NCBI GenBank assembly: GCA_036583965.1
Contig: JAZBQD010000034.1
Coordinates: 7,576,540-7,640,539, forward strand
Source: Prunella strophiata
Lineage: Eukaryota > Chordata > Aves > Passeriformes > Prunellidae
Direction: 5' to 3'
DNA length: 64,000 nucleotides
Shown here: positions 39,701 to 46,249 of the stretch, piece by piece
How the letters are laid out: each line of letters starts with the position of its first letter
How positions within the stretch are numbered: position 1 is the stretch's first letter
The notes under the pieces: model-generated
Databases searched by the model: none
What the model was told of the DNA's origin: nothing
Seen by the model: only the letters and a program-made list of their open reading frames with translations
Translations under genes and position numbers: made by a program

Positions 39701-42700
39701 TATCTCTAAATTTATTTTTAGAGGTGACGAAAACTTGCATATTTTAGTTCTTCCCATGGAAAACAAAACTGCAAGATCTGCAAGGCAATTGGAAATAATC
39801 CAGTTTATTGTTGTTCAGGCTTGTATAAACATAGTGTGGGGATGAACAGGAGAACAGAGCTGACTTAGGGAGCAGAATCAATAAATGCATCGTGTCAAGT
39901 GCAGAACAGCTTTTCTTCATATCTATCCCACATGCAGTTGTTGCAATGGATCTTTGCACAGTCCTGTAACAGCTTTTGGCTTCCCTCTGTTCCAGGTGGA
40001 TCAAGTGACCCATTTGGAGGATTTGCTGATTTCAGTTCACCTGCTGCTTCAGCGAGTTTCCCATCGTCGCAAGGTAGGATTGATTTAGGGATTGCAGTGC
40101 TGCTGAAGGGTGGAAGGAGGGCAAGAGATGCCATGTGGCATTATTGAAAGTCCCTTCCCTTTCCAGGGTAAAGTGTGTGTGTAACTGGACCACAAGTGCT
40201 CTGGGAGGAAGGAAGATGCAGCCTGGCTCAGTGCATGTGCAGACATTTTACCTGCAGACAGGACAAGCTTATCAGGAGAGATGGCCACCATCTGAAAAGG
40301 TTTCCCTTAAAATTGAAGTGGAAATCAATAAAATATGCTTGGAAACCTCCTAAAGTGATCCATTTTCCTTTGGTGGAATCTTTGTGGGATCCATCAGGGC
40401 TGCAGACAACCCTGGAGTGGGGAGAGCTGGCTGGCTGTCCTTTGTGAAGTTAATTTGAGCAGGAGTGTTGTTTGTGATGAGGGGTTCTCAGCCAGGGTGC
40501 AGGATCAAGTACAGAATGAGAAAAGAACAGCAAAGAGGCTGAGCAGCAAATCTATCTGGGAGGCAGCTTTTAGTCAATATGTTCCCATCTCCTCCTTTAT
40601 TTTGCTGTGTAGGGAAGGCTCTGCTGAGCCTGGGTTAGTTAATAGACCTTCAGTTTACTTGGTAGGAAAGAACTGCTCTGGTTTTTTATGAGCTTTCACA
40701 GTCAAACCCAAGTTGTTTTGCAAACACAAAGCTGCCTACTATGCAAATAACTCCTGTGTTAATACAGTCTAAATTGATATAATCCTTTATCTGCATTAAC
40801 ATGATTAATCTATTCCAATCACCATTATGCAAGGGACAAGGAGTCCTGTGAAATTATTAATCATTCCTGAACAGTGTAAGCCCCTCTAGAAATCTTTTCC
40901 TTCTTGATTAATCATCTTTGAAGTCCTACTGTAGGGGCAGAACCCTCTCCCTTTTACCCCCTCTTCCATTATTGGTGCTCAGTGCACAGGTCTGAACACA
41001 GAAGGAGCACACTCAGCATTTACTTATCTATCAGGAATATTTAAAGTAGGTTTTAATTTTTAATATGTAATACTAATTGAAACATTCTAATATAGTGCCT
41101 CTTTGTGAGGAAGATCAAAGCAAATGTTCTAGTAAGGCCCTGAGCTAATGAATATTAGCCCACTTCATGCACTGAAGTTGTTGGCAATACTTTGATTTTG
41201 TGAACAAATTTACTCTTCTACTTTTCTTTAAATTGTAATGTGTTGGTAAAGAGAGATGACTAAAGGTTGAAGGTGCATGTTGATAAATATTTACACAAAA
41301 TGTTAAAGACTGCTGCAGTTACCCATGAGTGGGTGGGATGCATTATGGAAGCAGCCATTGCATAGGGCAGGAAATAGAAACTGGAACTGGTTTCATCTGC
41401 CCCAGCTCTACATGTTTGAGGCTTTGTTCAGTCAGCTAAAGAAATCCAAGAGATTATTAAATGTTCACCAGCACTCAGAGTTCATTTCCTATGGCAGTAC
41501 TGTTGTTTGTGATGTAGCTGAAGTACCAAAAGTGAATCAAGTGGGAGAATCAGAAAGCTGAGCTGGCCAGTGGCCCATGTTTGGAGTGTGAATCACTGTG
41601 TAGCCTGTGAGCTCTATAAATGGTGTTGCTTTATATTCAGCTTCTTCTGCAAATGCTGTTTTAAGCTTTTCTTCCCCCATCAGTGCTGTGAATCAACAGT
41701 TTCCCTGTTAATAGGGAAACACGTGTTTTGAGGGAGGGAACATCTCCTCCTGTTTGACTCCAAGGTTTGACACGCTCTCAGTTCACTGGGTTGTGTCACA
41801 ACATCTGTGATGCTGAAGAGGTGCCCTTGCAGGTGGCTACAAACAGCTCGTGCTGTTGGCTCTGCCTTCACAGAGAAATACAGAGAGAGAGAGCTCAGAG
41901 TTCTGTGTTCTGCTTTAAGCACTTGTCTCCAAAAACCCCATCTATTGAAATTGAACAGTGTTTAAGTGATGAACTACAAGAGTTCAGCAAAGCTGCTGCT
42001 GAGAGAAATGACTGATCCAAGATTGAATTTCTGCTTCAAATCAAGGCATTTAGTTCAGGAATCAAATTTTAAAAACCTAATGTATTTTACCTGAGCACTG
42101 CATGGATGGGAAGTGCTTATTCTTTATAACCTCAAATAAGCTTTTCCTGGCAACCTGCTCTCAAAGTTCTGGGCTTTATTCCCCTCAGCATGGTTTTATA
42201 CAAAAAGTTACAGTTGTATACAACCAAATTTGGATGTAGTTGTCTTTATTATGATGGAATTTGCTTTATCCACTAGCTTGTTCCTGACAACTGCTCTCTC
42301 TGCAAATACCAGAATGCCAAGATAGAAGGCTGATAATTATTACCCAAGTTCTCAGTGTTGTTCTGACTGTAGTCTCCAGTCTACCCCAAGTTATCTTCCA
42401 GTTGTACTTCAACTGAAGCAAACCTGTCCCTGCTTGCCTGGCATCCACAGGTGACATCTTATCAAACATCTTCTGCTTTCTGTGTACGGGTGTTTCATGT
42501 TTCCTTTCGTACCTTGTTAAAATTGTTGGAATATTCATGAGAGGGAATGATGTCCAGATGGAGGTTCTACCTGCAGATGTTAATCTGGACGGACACAGAT
42601 CAGCTCTCATTTGTTTCAGTTCATGGAATATGGCATTTGTTCAGTGCCTTTCTCTAAGTCGTGTCTTTCTTCTTTGTCTTCCTTCCTCCCACACTGTTGC

Positions 42701-44879
42701 CTTTTCTTCAGGTACAGCAACAAGTGGAAATGGAGACTTTGGTGACTGGAGTGCCTTCAACCAAGCTTCTCCTTGTGCCAGTGCTTCACCTGGAGAGCTC
42801 TTCAGCAGCACAGCACAGCAGCCAGCTCTAGAGCTCTTCAGTGGCTCACAGCCAGCTCAGAGTCAGCCTTCAGCTGCTTCCAATTCTATGGATCTTTTTG
42901 ATTTGATGGGACCCTCTCAGACAACCATGACCTCCTCACAAAGCATGAATTTCTCAATGATGAGTTCCAGTTCCATGGGCGTCAGTTTACCCATGTCTAG
43001 GTCACAGGTATGCTGCTATTGCTACAGTTTGCTCCTTAATCACAGCTTTGAAAATGAATCCATTCCTCTCCTGGAGTGCATTAGACCTGGTCACTCAGAT
43101 GGTGATCAGCATTTTGTCAAAGATGTTTCAATTGCCTCCTAAACAGAAAAGTCTCTTCTTGAAGATGGGCTTCATTGCTCTAGGAAGTGTAGCTGCTTTT
43201 TGGGAGCAGTTGAGTTTGGTAGTGAAAGGCCATTCTCCACAGAATGTTACAGGTTTCCAGCCTCAAGTAGGTGGAGGTGAGGACTGGTCTGCTCTCCAAA
43301 ATACAGCAGTGCCTGCTGCAGTGGAGAGTGGTTTGGAAACTGTAATGGATCAAGTTGGTATTAGGAGGAAGGAATGAGCATGTTTGAGTTCAAAGCTTGG
43401 CTGCTGCTGGTCACTGTCACTCCACATTGACCTCTGCTTACAAATACTCCTCTAATCTAACTGTGGAACAGCACCTGGCAGCCCTGCTTTGGAAGAGATA
43501 AAGTTCATGGCTTTGTGGGTTTTGCTATCTTCTGTGGAAAACTAAATACTTGTTATTTAGTAATAGTTGTAATTTCCTACCAGTAAATTGTTTCAAGTGA
43601 ATCCCAACACATTTTTCTTTTTTAGCCTCTGCAAAGTGTGAACCCGATGATGCCGAAGCCTAACTCACTTTATAATGCAAGGACAGAGATGGTCCAGAAA
43701 AATGCAAGCAAAACTCTACCCTCAACTTGGTCAGATCCCAGTGTAAATATCAGTTTGGACAATTTAGTACCTGGGATGCAGCCTTCCAAACCCCAACAGC
43801 CATCGCTTAATACCATGATGCAGCAACAGAGTAAGTGATCATTGCACTGTTGTGCTCACTGAGCCCTGTCTGTGTTACACAGGCTGTCCCTGAGATCCAA
43901 GTCTTCTGCCCATTCTTGTTTTCCTTCCCTTAGTCACACTTGTTTTGTAAACCACTGTGACATTGTGACACAAGTGTTCTTTAAATGGAGATTGATGTGT
44001 CAGGAGGCTGTGTCTGTGCAAATTCTGCTGTAGAGCTTGCACCTGTATCTTGACTTTGGGCTGTATCTTGACTTTGGGCTTCCTAATCTTTAGAACTTCT
44101 CTAGAATATTCATTGGTATAAAATGATATTCATACCTTCTATAGAAGTTTTTACAGTCTTCATGCAGAAAACAGGGAAACAAGTGCAACAGAATCATAGA
44201 ATCATTAAGGTTGGGAAAGACCTCAGGGATTGCCGAGTCCAACCTGTGCCCCATCCCCACCTTGTCACCCAGCCCAGAGCCCTGAGTGCCATCTCCAGTC
44301 CTTCCTTGGACACCTCCAGGGATGGGGACTCCAGAGGTCCCTGGGCAGCCCCTTCCCATGCCTGACCACCATTTCAGTAAAGAAATCCCTCCTGATGTGC
44401 AGATCAGGAGCTGGCTGCAGGCCTGGCCACGTATCCATGTTCACAGCAGTGACCACACGAGTTCCTTAAAACACACGAGCTCCTTCAGAATGACCAGGCT
44501 GCCCTCAGTGATTTTTGTGCTCTTTCTCTTCTCTGCAGATATGCAACAACCCATGAATGTCATAACGCAGAACTTTGCAGCTGTGAACCTCAGCCCCCAG
44601 CCCAGCATGATGCCTGTGCGACCGCAGAGCAGCGCGCTGCTGGGAGGGCCCGTGGGGCTGGCAGTGCCCGGGGTGATGTCAGGGACCATGGGCATGGCCT
44701 CCATGGCCCCCACGCCCCTGATGAACCAGGGAATGATGGGCATGAACATGGGAGTGCCAGCCACGGGAATGGGCACTATAGGAATGGGGGTACCCAACAT
44801 GGCTATGACCTCTCTGACTCCTGGGACTGTACAACCCAAGCAAGATGCCTTTGCAAATTTTGCCAATTTTAGCAAATAA
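24828..44879 (+). CDS. CLINT1: CLINT1 (clathrin interactor 1 / epsinR), coding exons 2-12, exon 1 outside window
   Basis: The product is an ENTH-domain adaptor that binds PtdIns4P membranes, the SNARE Vti1b, clathrin and the AP-1/GGA ear domains at the trans-Golgi network and endosomes (family knowledge). I assembled it as join(24828-24932, 25597-25693, 27137-27245, 28103-28267, 30811-30985, 35843-36086, 36579-36660, 39996-40073, 42712-43007, 43626-43830, 44539-44879). Every junction is GT-AG and all phases agree. The visible coding length is 1897 nt. With the usual 41-nt exon 1 it gives about 645 residues, against 625 recalled for human. The order is ENTH (to about residue 150), a charged linker, LVDLL at 325-329, FGGFADF at 346-352, DFGDWSAF at 374-381, LFDLM at 427-431, then a Met-rich tail ending FANFANFSK. 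No frameshift or stop interrupts it. The start codon is not in the window. Confidence 0.97.
24933..25596 (+). other. CLINT1: CLINT1 intron 2 (664 bp)
   Basis: GT-AG intron with donor GTAAGTGA. It is AT-rich except for the last ~110 bp before exon 3, which are GC-richer. A T-run lies near 25260-25273. No other feature is seen. Confidence 0.95.
25597..25693 (+). CDS. CLINT1: CLINT1 exon 3 (ENTH domain)
   Basis: The acceptor is CCTTAG and the donor GTGTGT directly follows an in-frame lysine codon, so the 3' junction is phase 0. It encodes residues 50-81, ATFMYEQFPELMNMLW then TRMLKDNKKNWRRVYK. These are core ENTH residues, including the conserved NWRRVYK. Threonine replaces the serine I recall in the human MLWSRM segment. 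Confidence 0.97.
25694..27136 (+). other. CLINT1: CLINT1 intron 3 (1443 bp)
   Basis: GT-AG intron with donor GTGTGTAAGG. It is AT-rich and holds an A-run near 27075-27088 about 50 bp before the acceptor. I see no repeat family or RNA gene in it. Confidence 0.95.
27137..27245 (+). CDS. CLINT1: CLINT1 exon 4 (ENTH domain)
   Basis: The acceptor is TTTATAG and the donor GTGAGC. It encodes residues 82-117 (SLLLLAYLIRNGSERVV, then TSAREHIYDLRSLENYHFV). The final G starts an aspartate codon completed in exon 5. The LLLLAYLIRNGSERVV stretch is the hallmark ENTH helix shared by epsins. The predicted residues match the human protein as I remember it. Confidence 0.97.
27246..28102 (+). other. CLINT1: CLINT1 intron 4 (857 bp)
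   Basis: GT-AG intron with donor GTGAGC and a long pyrimidine-rich tract (about 28040-28100) before the acceptor. Nothing else is recognised. Confidence 0.95.
28103..28267 (+). CDS. CLINT1: CLINT1 exon 5 (end of ENTH domain and basic linker)
   Basis: The acceptor is CTGCACAG and the donor GTGAGT at 28268. The last base (A) begins a serine codon finished by GT in exon 6. It encodes residues 119-172: the final ENTH helix with RQKVKEMVEFAQDDDRLREE, then the lysine-rich RKKAKKNKDKY and GVSSDSVGGFRY. A longer open frame continues into the intron for about 155 codons, but exon 6 joins in the family-typical way, so that extension is not taken as coding. Confidence 0.96.
28268..30810 (+). other. CLINT1: CLINT1 intron 5 (2543 bp)
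   Basis: GT-AG intron. The exon 5 frame stays open into it as far as 28734, but the donor GTGAGT is strong and the extension is not family-like. The 3' end carries the 30-T tract listed separately. The rest is AT-rich and unremarkable. Confidence 0.93.
30746..30775 (+). repeat. 30-T homopolymer just upstream of exon 6
   Basis: Thirty consecutive T end 35 bp before the exon 6 acceptor. It lies in the expected branch-point/polypyrimidine region and is likely length-polymorphic. Confidence 0.9.
30811..30985 (+). CDS. CLINT1: CLINT1 exon 6 (acidic/amphipathic linker)
   Basis: The acceptor is GTCTTACCAG, lying 35 bp after a 30-T tract, and the donor is GTACTG. It encodes S173 to C230, including RYDPEPKSKWDEEWDKK, FPFSDKLGELSDKIGST and ISKFRRKDREDSPERC. 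Compared with the human sequence I recall (WDKNKSAFPF), this one is one residue shorter (WDKKSTFPF). The exon ends with AG of a serine codon completed in exon 7. Confidence 0.96.
30986..35842 (+). other. CLINT1: CLINT1 intron 6 (4857 bp)
   Basis: GT-AG intron with donor GTACTG. It is mostly AT-rich with a 20-T run at 33358-33377. A GC-rich block (about 34435-34680) stands out but matches nothing I recognise. No CR1 is seen. Confidence 0.93.
33358..33377 (+). repeat. Poly(T) tract in intron 6
   Basis: An uninterrupted run of 20 T. It is simple sequence. Confidence 0.85.
35843..36086 (+). CDS. CLINT1: CLINT1 exon 7 (Ser/acidic and TTKHIHI linker)
   Basis: The acceptor is TTTTTCTAG and the donor GTGAGA follows a complete lysine codon. 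It encodes residues 232-312: DSDEEKSRRGKSPKAEFKDE, then ETVTTKHIHIAQATE, ANPSKTIDLGAAAHYTG and a variable Ala/Pro end. The SDSDEE and RGKSPK segments look like casein-kinase and proline-directed phosphorylation contexts (inference). If intron 7 were retained, the frame would close 54 nt downstream. Confidence 0.96.
36087..36578 (+). other. CLINT1: CLINT1 intron 7 (492 bp)
   Basis: Short GT-AG intron between exons 7 and 8. If retained, it adds 17 codons and then a stop. No other feature is recognised. Confidence 0.95.
36579..36660 (+). CDS. CLINT1: CLINT1 exon 8 (clathrin-box-like segment)
   Basis: The acceptor is TTCTCCAG and the donor GTAGGT. It encodes residues 313-339, AAVPSGSKSSNDLVDLLFDG then ASQPAST. 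The final G is split with exon 9. The clathrin-box-like motif here reads D-L-V-D-L-L-F-D, with one more leucine than the D-L-V-D-L-F-D I recall in human. See findings. Confidence 0.95.
36661..39995 (+). other. CLINT1: CLINT1 intron 8 (3335 bp)
   Basis: GT-AG intron with donor GTAGGT, AT-rich. The block about 38840-39000, with GGTTTAATTAACCC and few simple repeats, resembles a unique, possibly conserved stretch. I see no repeat family. Confidence 0.93.
39996..40073 (+). CDS. CLINT1: CLINT1 exon 9 (gamma-ear binding motif FGGFADF)
   Basis: The acceptor is CTGTTCCAG and the donor GTAGGA at 40074. It encodes G340 to Q365, GGSSDPFGGFADFSSPAAS then ASFPSSQ. FGGFADF (346-352) is the first of the two acidic-Phe motifs known to bind the gamma-ear of AP-1 and GGAs. 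The residues just before it form DPF here, where the human protein as recalled has DLF. The phase agrees with both neighbours. Confidence 0.95.
40074..42711 (+). other. CLINT1: CLINT1 intron 9 (2638 bp)
   Basis: GT-AG intron with donor GTAGGA. It contains the octamer and homeodomain-like block listed below, and an 8-bp inverted repeat GTTTCCCT-GTTAAT-AGGGAAAC at 41699-41720. Otherwise nothing is recognised. Confidence 0.93.
40735..40930. promoter_or_regulatory. Candidate conserved non-coding element in intron 9
   Basis: This AT-rich but non-repetitive sequence has an exact octamer ATGCAAAT (40741-40748) and several ATTAAT/ATTAATC homeodomain-type sites (GATTAATC about 40803 and TTGATTAATCATC about 40905). 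That composition is typical of vertebrate developmental enhancers, but conservation cannot be tested here. Confidence 0.3.
42712..43007 (+). CDS. CLINT1: CLINT1 exon 10 (second ear motif and clathrin box)
   Basis: The acceptor is TTTTCTTCAG and the donor GTATGC after a complete glutamine codon. It encodes G366 to Q464: TATSGNGDFGDWSAFNQ, a Ser/Ala/Gln-rich stretch, SMDLFDLMGPSQ and the Ser/Met-rich segment ending in LPMSRSQ. DFGDWSAF (374-381) is the second AP-1/GGA ear motif and LFDLM (427-431) a clathrin-box-type motif. The first six exon bases (GTACAG) supply a second possible in-frame acceptor. Confidence 0.95.
43008..43625 (+). other. CLINT1: CLINT1 intron 10 (618 bp)
   Basis: Short GT-AG intron with a T-rich 3' end. 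The exon 10 frame continues open for 45 codons into it, without family resemblance. Nothing else is seen. Confidence 0.95.
43626..43830 (+). CDS. CLINT1: CLINT1 exon 11 (Gln/Pro-rich C-terminal region)
   Basis: The acceptor is TTTTTTAG and the donor GTAAGTGA. It encodes residues 465-532, including NPMMPKPNSLYN, the strongly conserved SKTLPSTWSDPSVNISLDNL and GMQPSKPQQPSLNTMMQQQ. The last base begins an asparagine codon finished in exon 12. No domain is recognised; the region is probably disordered. Confidence 0.96.
44044..44079 (+). repeat. Exact 18-bp tandem duplication
   Basis: TGTATCTTGACTTTGGGC occurs twice head to tail (44044-44061 and 44062-44079) without mismatch. Confidence 0.9.
44190..44405 (-). 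mobile_element. CR1 LINE fragment, - strand, in intron 11
   Basis: It begins with GAATCATAGAATCATTAAGG, then GTTGGGAAAGACCTC, GAGTCCAACC, CACCTCCAGGGATGGGGACT, CCCTGGGCAGCC and TTTCAGTAAAGAAATCCCTC. This is the reverse complement of an avian CR1 3' end (CR1-X-like in wording). It ends about 130 bp before exon 12. Confidence 0.9.
44539..44879 (+). CDS. CLINT1: CLINT1 exon 12 (Met-rich C-terminus and stop)
   Basis: The acceptor is TTCTCTGCAG. It encodes residues 534-645 (MQQPMNVITQNFAAVNL ... DAFANFANFSK) and stops at TAA 44877-44879. The middle is low-complexity Met/Gly/Pro-rich. The exon is clearly more GC- and CpG-rich than its flanks. The final QPKQDAFANFANFSK matches the family terminus, which fixes the end of the gene. 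An AATAAA overlaps the stop codon at 44875-44880 but is followed by about 1.3 kb of likely 3' UTR. Confidence 0.97.
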
Positions 44880-45452
44880 AGATTGTAAAGTAAATAAATA
44901 AAATGAGATTAAAGTAAAATAAATGGGCAGACTGAATGAAGGATTTTTAGCTGCACAAATATAGCTGGGGAAGGGATGGGAAACACTGATCAATTTTTTT
45001 TTTTCTTTATCAGTTAAAGTGTCTACATAAAGAACCAAAAGCTATTTTCTAAGTGTTGAAATAACTAGTGTTCAAATTCTGGAGAGGTCAGAGATTCTTC
45101 TAAGGAATGTGTTGGATGATTTTGCAAAATAATTTGTATTAAGACCATCAAAAAACCTTTCCTACGTAGAAGAACCAATTTTAACTTTGAGACGTGATGG
45201 AAGACTGGATTGGGGACTGGGTAAAAATGTTTGAATCTAATTTTATACTTTTCTTTTTCTTGAAGAGCTTTGACTTTTCTTTTCCCCCTCTCCCTGATCG
45301 CTTTGTCATAATTGGATCATTCCTTTTACTACCACTGAGTCCACAATTGTGAAGTCACTCAAGTACTATGATCAGTTTTTTTATAAGAATATATATTTTT
45401 GTCCAAAAATGGCTTACATATGTGACTATGGCTAATTCAAAGGGACCTGGAA

Positions 45453-45460
45453 TGTATATA
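45453..45460 (+). promoter_or_regulatory. Pumilio response element UGUAUAUA in CLINT1 3' UTR
   Basis: TGTATATA on the sense strand is an exact match to the PUM consensus UGUANAUA, placed in the middle of the 3' UTR. The motif is short and could occur by chance in AT-rich sequence. Confidence 0.4.
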
Positions 45461-45842
45461 TACTTTTGCTAATGTTCCAGCCACACTGCTGTATTACCCA
45501 AATTTTTATTGTAAAAATCCTCTCTCAGCAATTTGGTGATCAACAGATTTTTGGGATCTTAATGTGCTTCTAATGTTACAACTGATATCCCGTGCAAGTC
45601 TGGGAGAAGCTTTATCCAAGACTGCTGGAAGGTGTCCTTTCAGGAAACTCCAGAAAATGCACTTTCTTGGAGTTCTTTTCCAGTGGCACTTGGCATCCTT
45701 TGTAGCACCAATGTCCCTAAGGAGCCACTGGTTTAGGGCATCAGCAGCAGGGGAATCACACTTCAGTGATGTAAATCTAGAACCTAACTTAATCCAATGG
45801 CATTGGATCCTGACTTTTATACAACACTTGGTGATTCTTTTG

Positions 45843-45850
45843 TGTAAATA
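45843..45850 (+). promoter_or_regulatory. Pumilio response element UGUAAAUA in CLINT1 3' UTR
   Basis: TGTAAATA is an exact UGUANAUA match 390 bp after the first such element and about 50 bp before the proximal AATAAA. Confidence 0.4.
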
Positions 45851-45901
45851 TGGCATTAGCAGCTGTGGAATCCAATAGAGGAGTAAAAAAATATATATAT
45901 T

Positions 45902-45907
45902 AATAAA
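45902..45907 (+). terminator. CLINT1: Candidate proximal poly(A) signal AATAAA (CLINT1)
   Basis: A canonical AATAAA lies about 1.02 kb after the stop, just after a short (AT)n run. The next 30 bases are only moderately T/G-rich, so this may be an alternative site rather than the main one. Confidence 0.4.
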
Positions 45908-46208
45908 GGAGACCTGTAGCAGTCAAAGATTTTACTGATTTACTGAAAGCAAAAGAGTGAATTAAGGTTTTGGGGGGTTTTGTTTTTCCTTCTGTAATTC
46001 TGCATTTAAGTTCACATGAATCAAGATTTTAGAATCTGGAACACAAAGACATTGTTATATTCACAAGCTGGGAATATTGTTAAGAATAAGCACTATACTA
46101 TAGGTATGAAATTTATTGCCTCCCTTTTCTTATGTTGGATTTCTTTTTTATTATTAAATTGATAAAACTTTGTTTCCATTGTATTCATAATGTTCTGTTA
46201 TACATAAC

Positions 46209-46226
46209 ATTAAAATGTTCATTAAA
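46209..46226 (+). terminator. CLINT1: Candidate distal poly(A) signals, two ATTAAA (CLINT1)
   Basis: Two ATTAAA hexamers (46209-46214, 46221-46226) are followed by TGTTGGGCTGCTTTTCCTTT. That resembles the GU/U-rich downstream element of a cleavage site, giving predicted cleavage near 46237-46256. Confidence 0.5.
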
Positions 46227-46249
46227 ATCAATGTTGGGCTGCTTTTCCT

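Larger units (their letters stand above)
43831..44538 (+). other. CLINT1: CLINT1 intron 11 (708 bp) with repeats
   Basis: GT-AG intron with donor GTAAGTGA. It contains an 18-bp tandem duplication (44044-44079) and a CR1 fragment (44190-44405), so about a third of it is repeat-derived. Confidence 0.93.
44880..46245 (+). other. CLINT1: CLINT1 3' UTR (approximate end)
   Basis: This AT-rich sequence after the stop has no further open frame on the sense strand. The length of about 1.3 kb fits the human 3' UTR as I recall it. It holds AATAAA hexamers near 44888 and at 45902, an ATTAAA at 46153, and a pair of ATTAAA at 46209 and 46221 followed by a T/GT-rich stretch. Two UGUANAUA elements lie inside. 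The end is inferred from the last poly(A) signal, not seen directly. Confidence 0.65.

Noticed and set aside
42537..43142. 201-codon open frame on the + strand
   Set aside because: It consists of CLINT1 exon 10 with intronic sequence on both sides that happens to stay open; the spliced exon explains the conserved part.
44441..44875. 144-codon open frame on the - strand
   Set aside because: It is the antisense shadow of the GC-rich CLINT1 exon 12.
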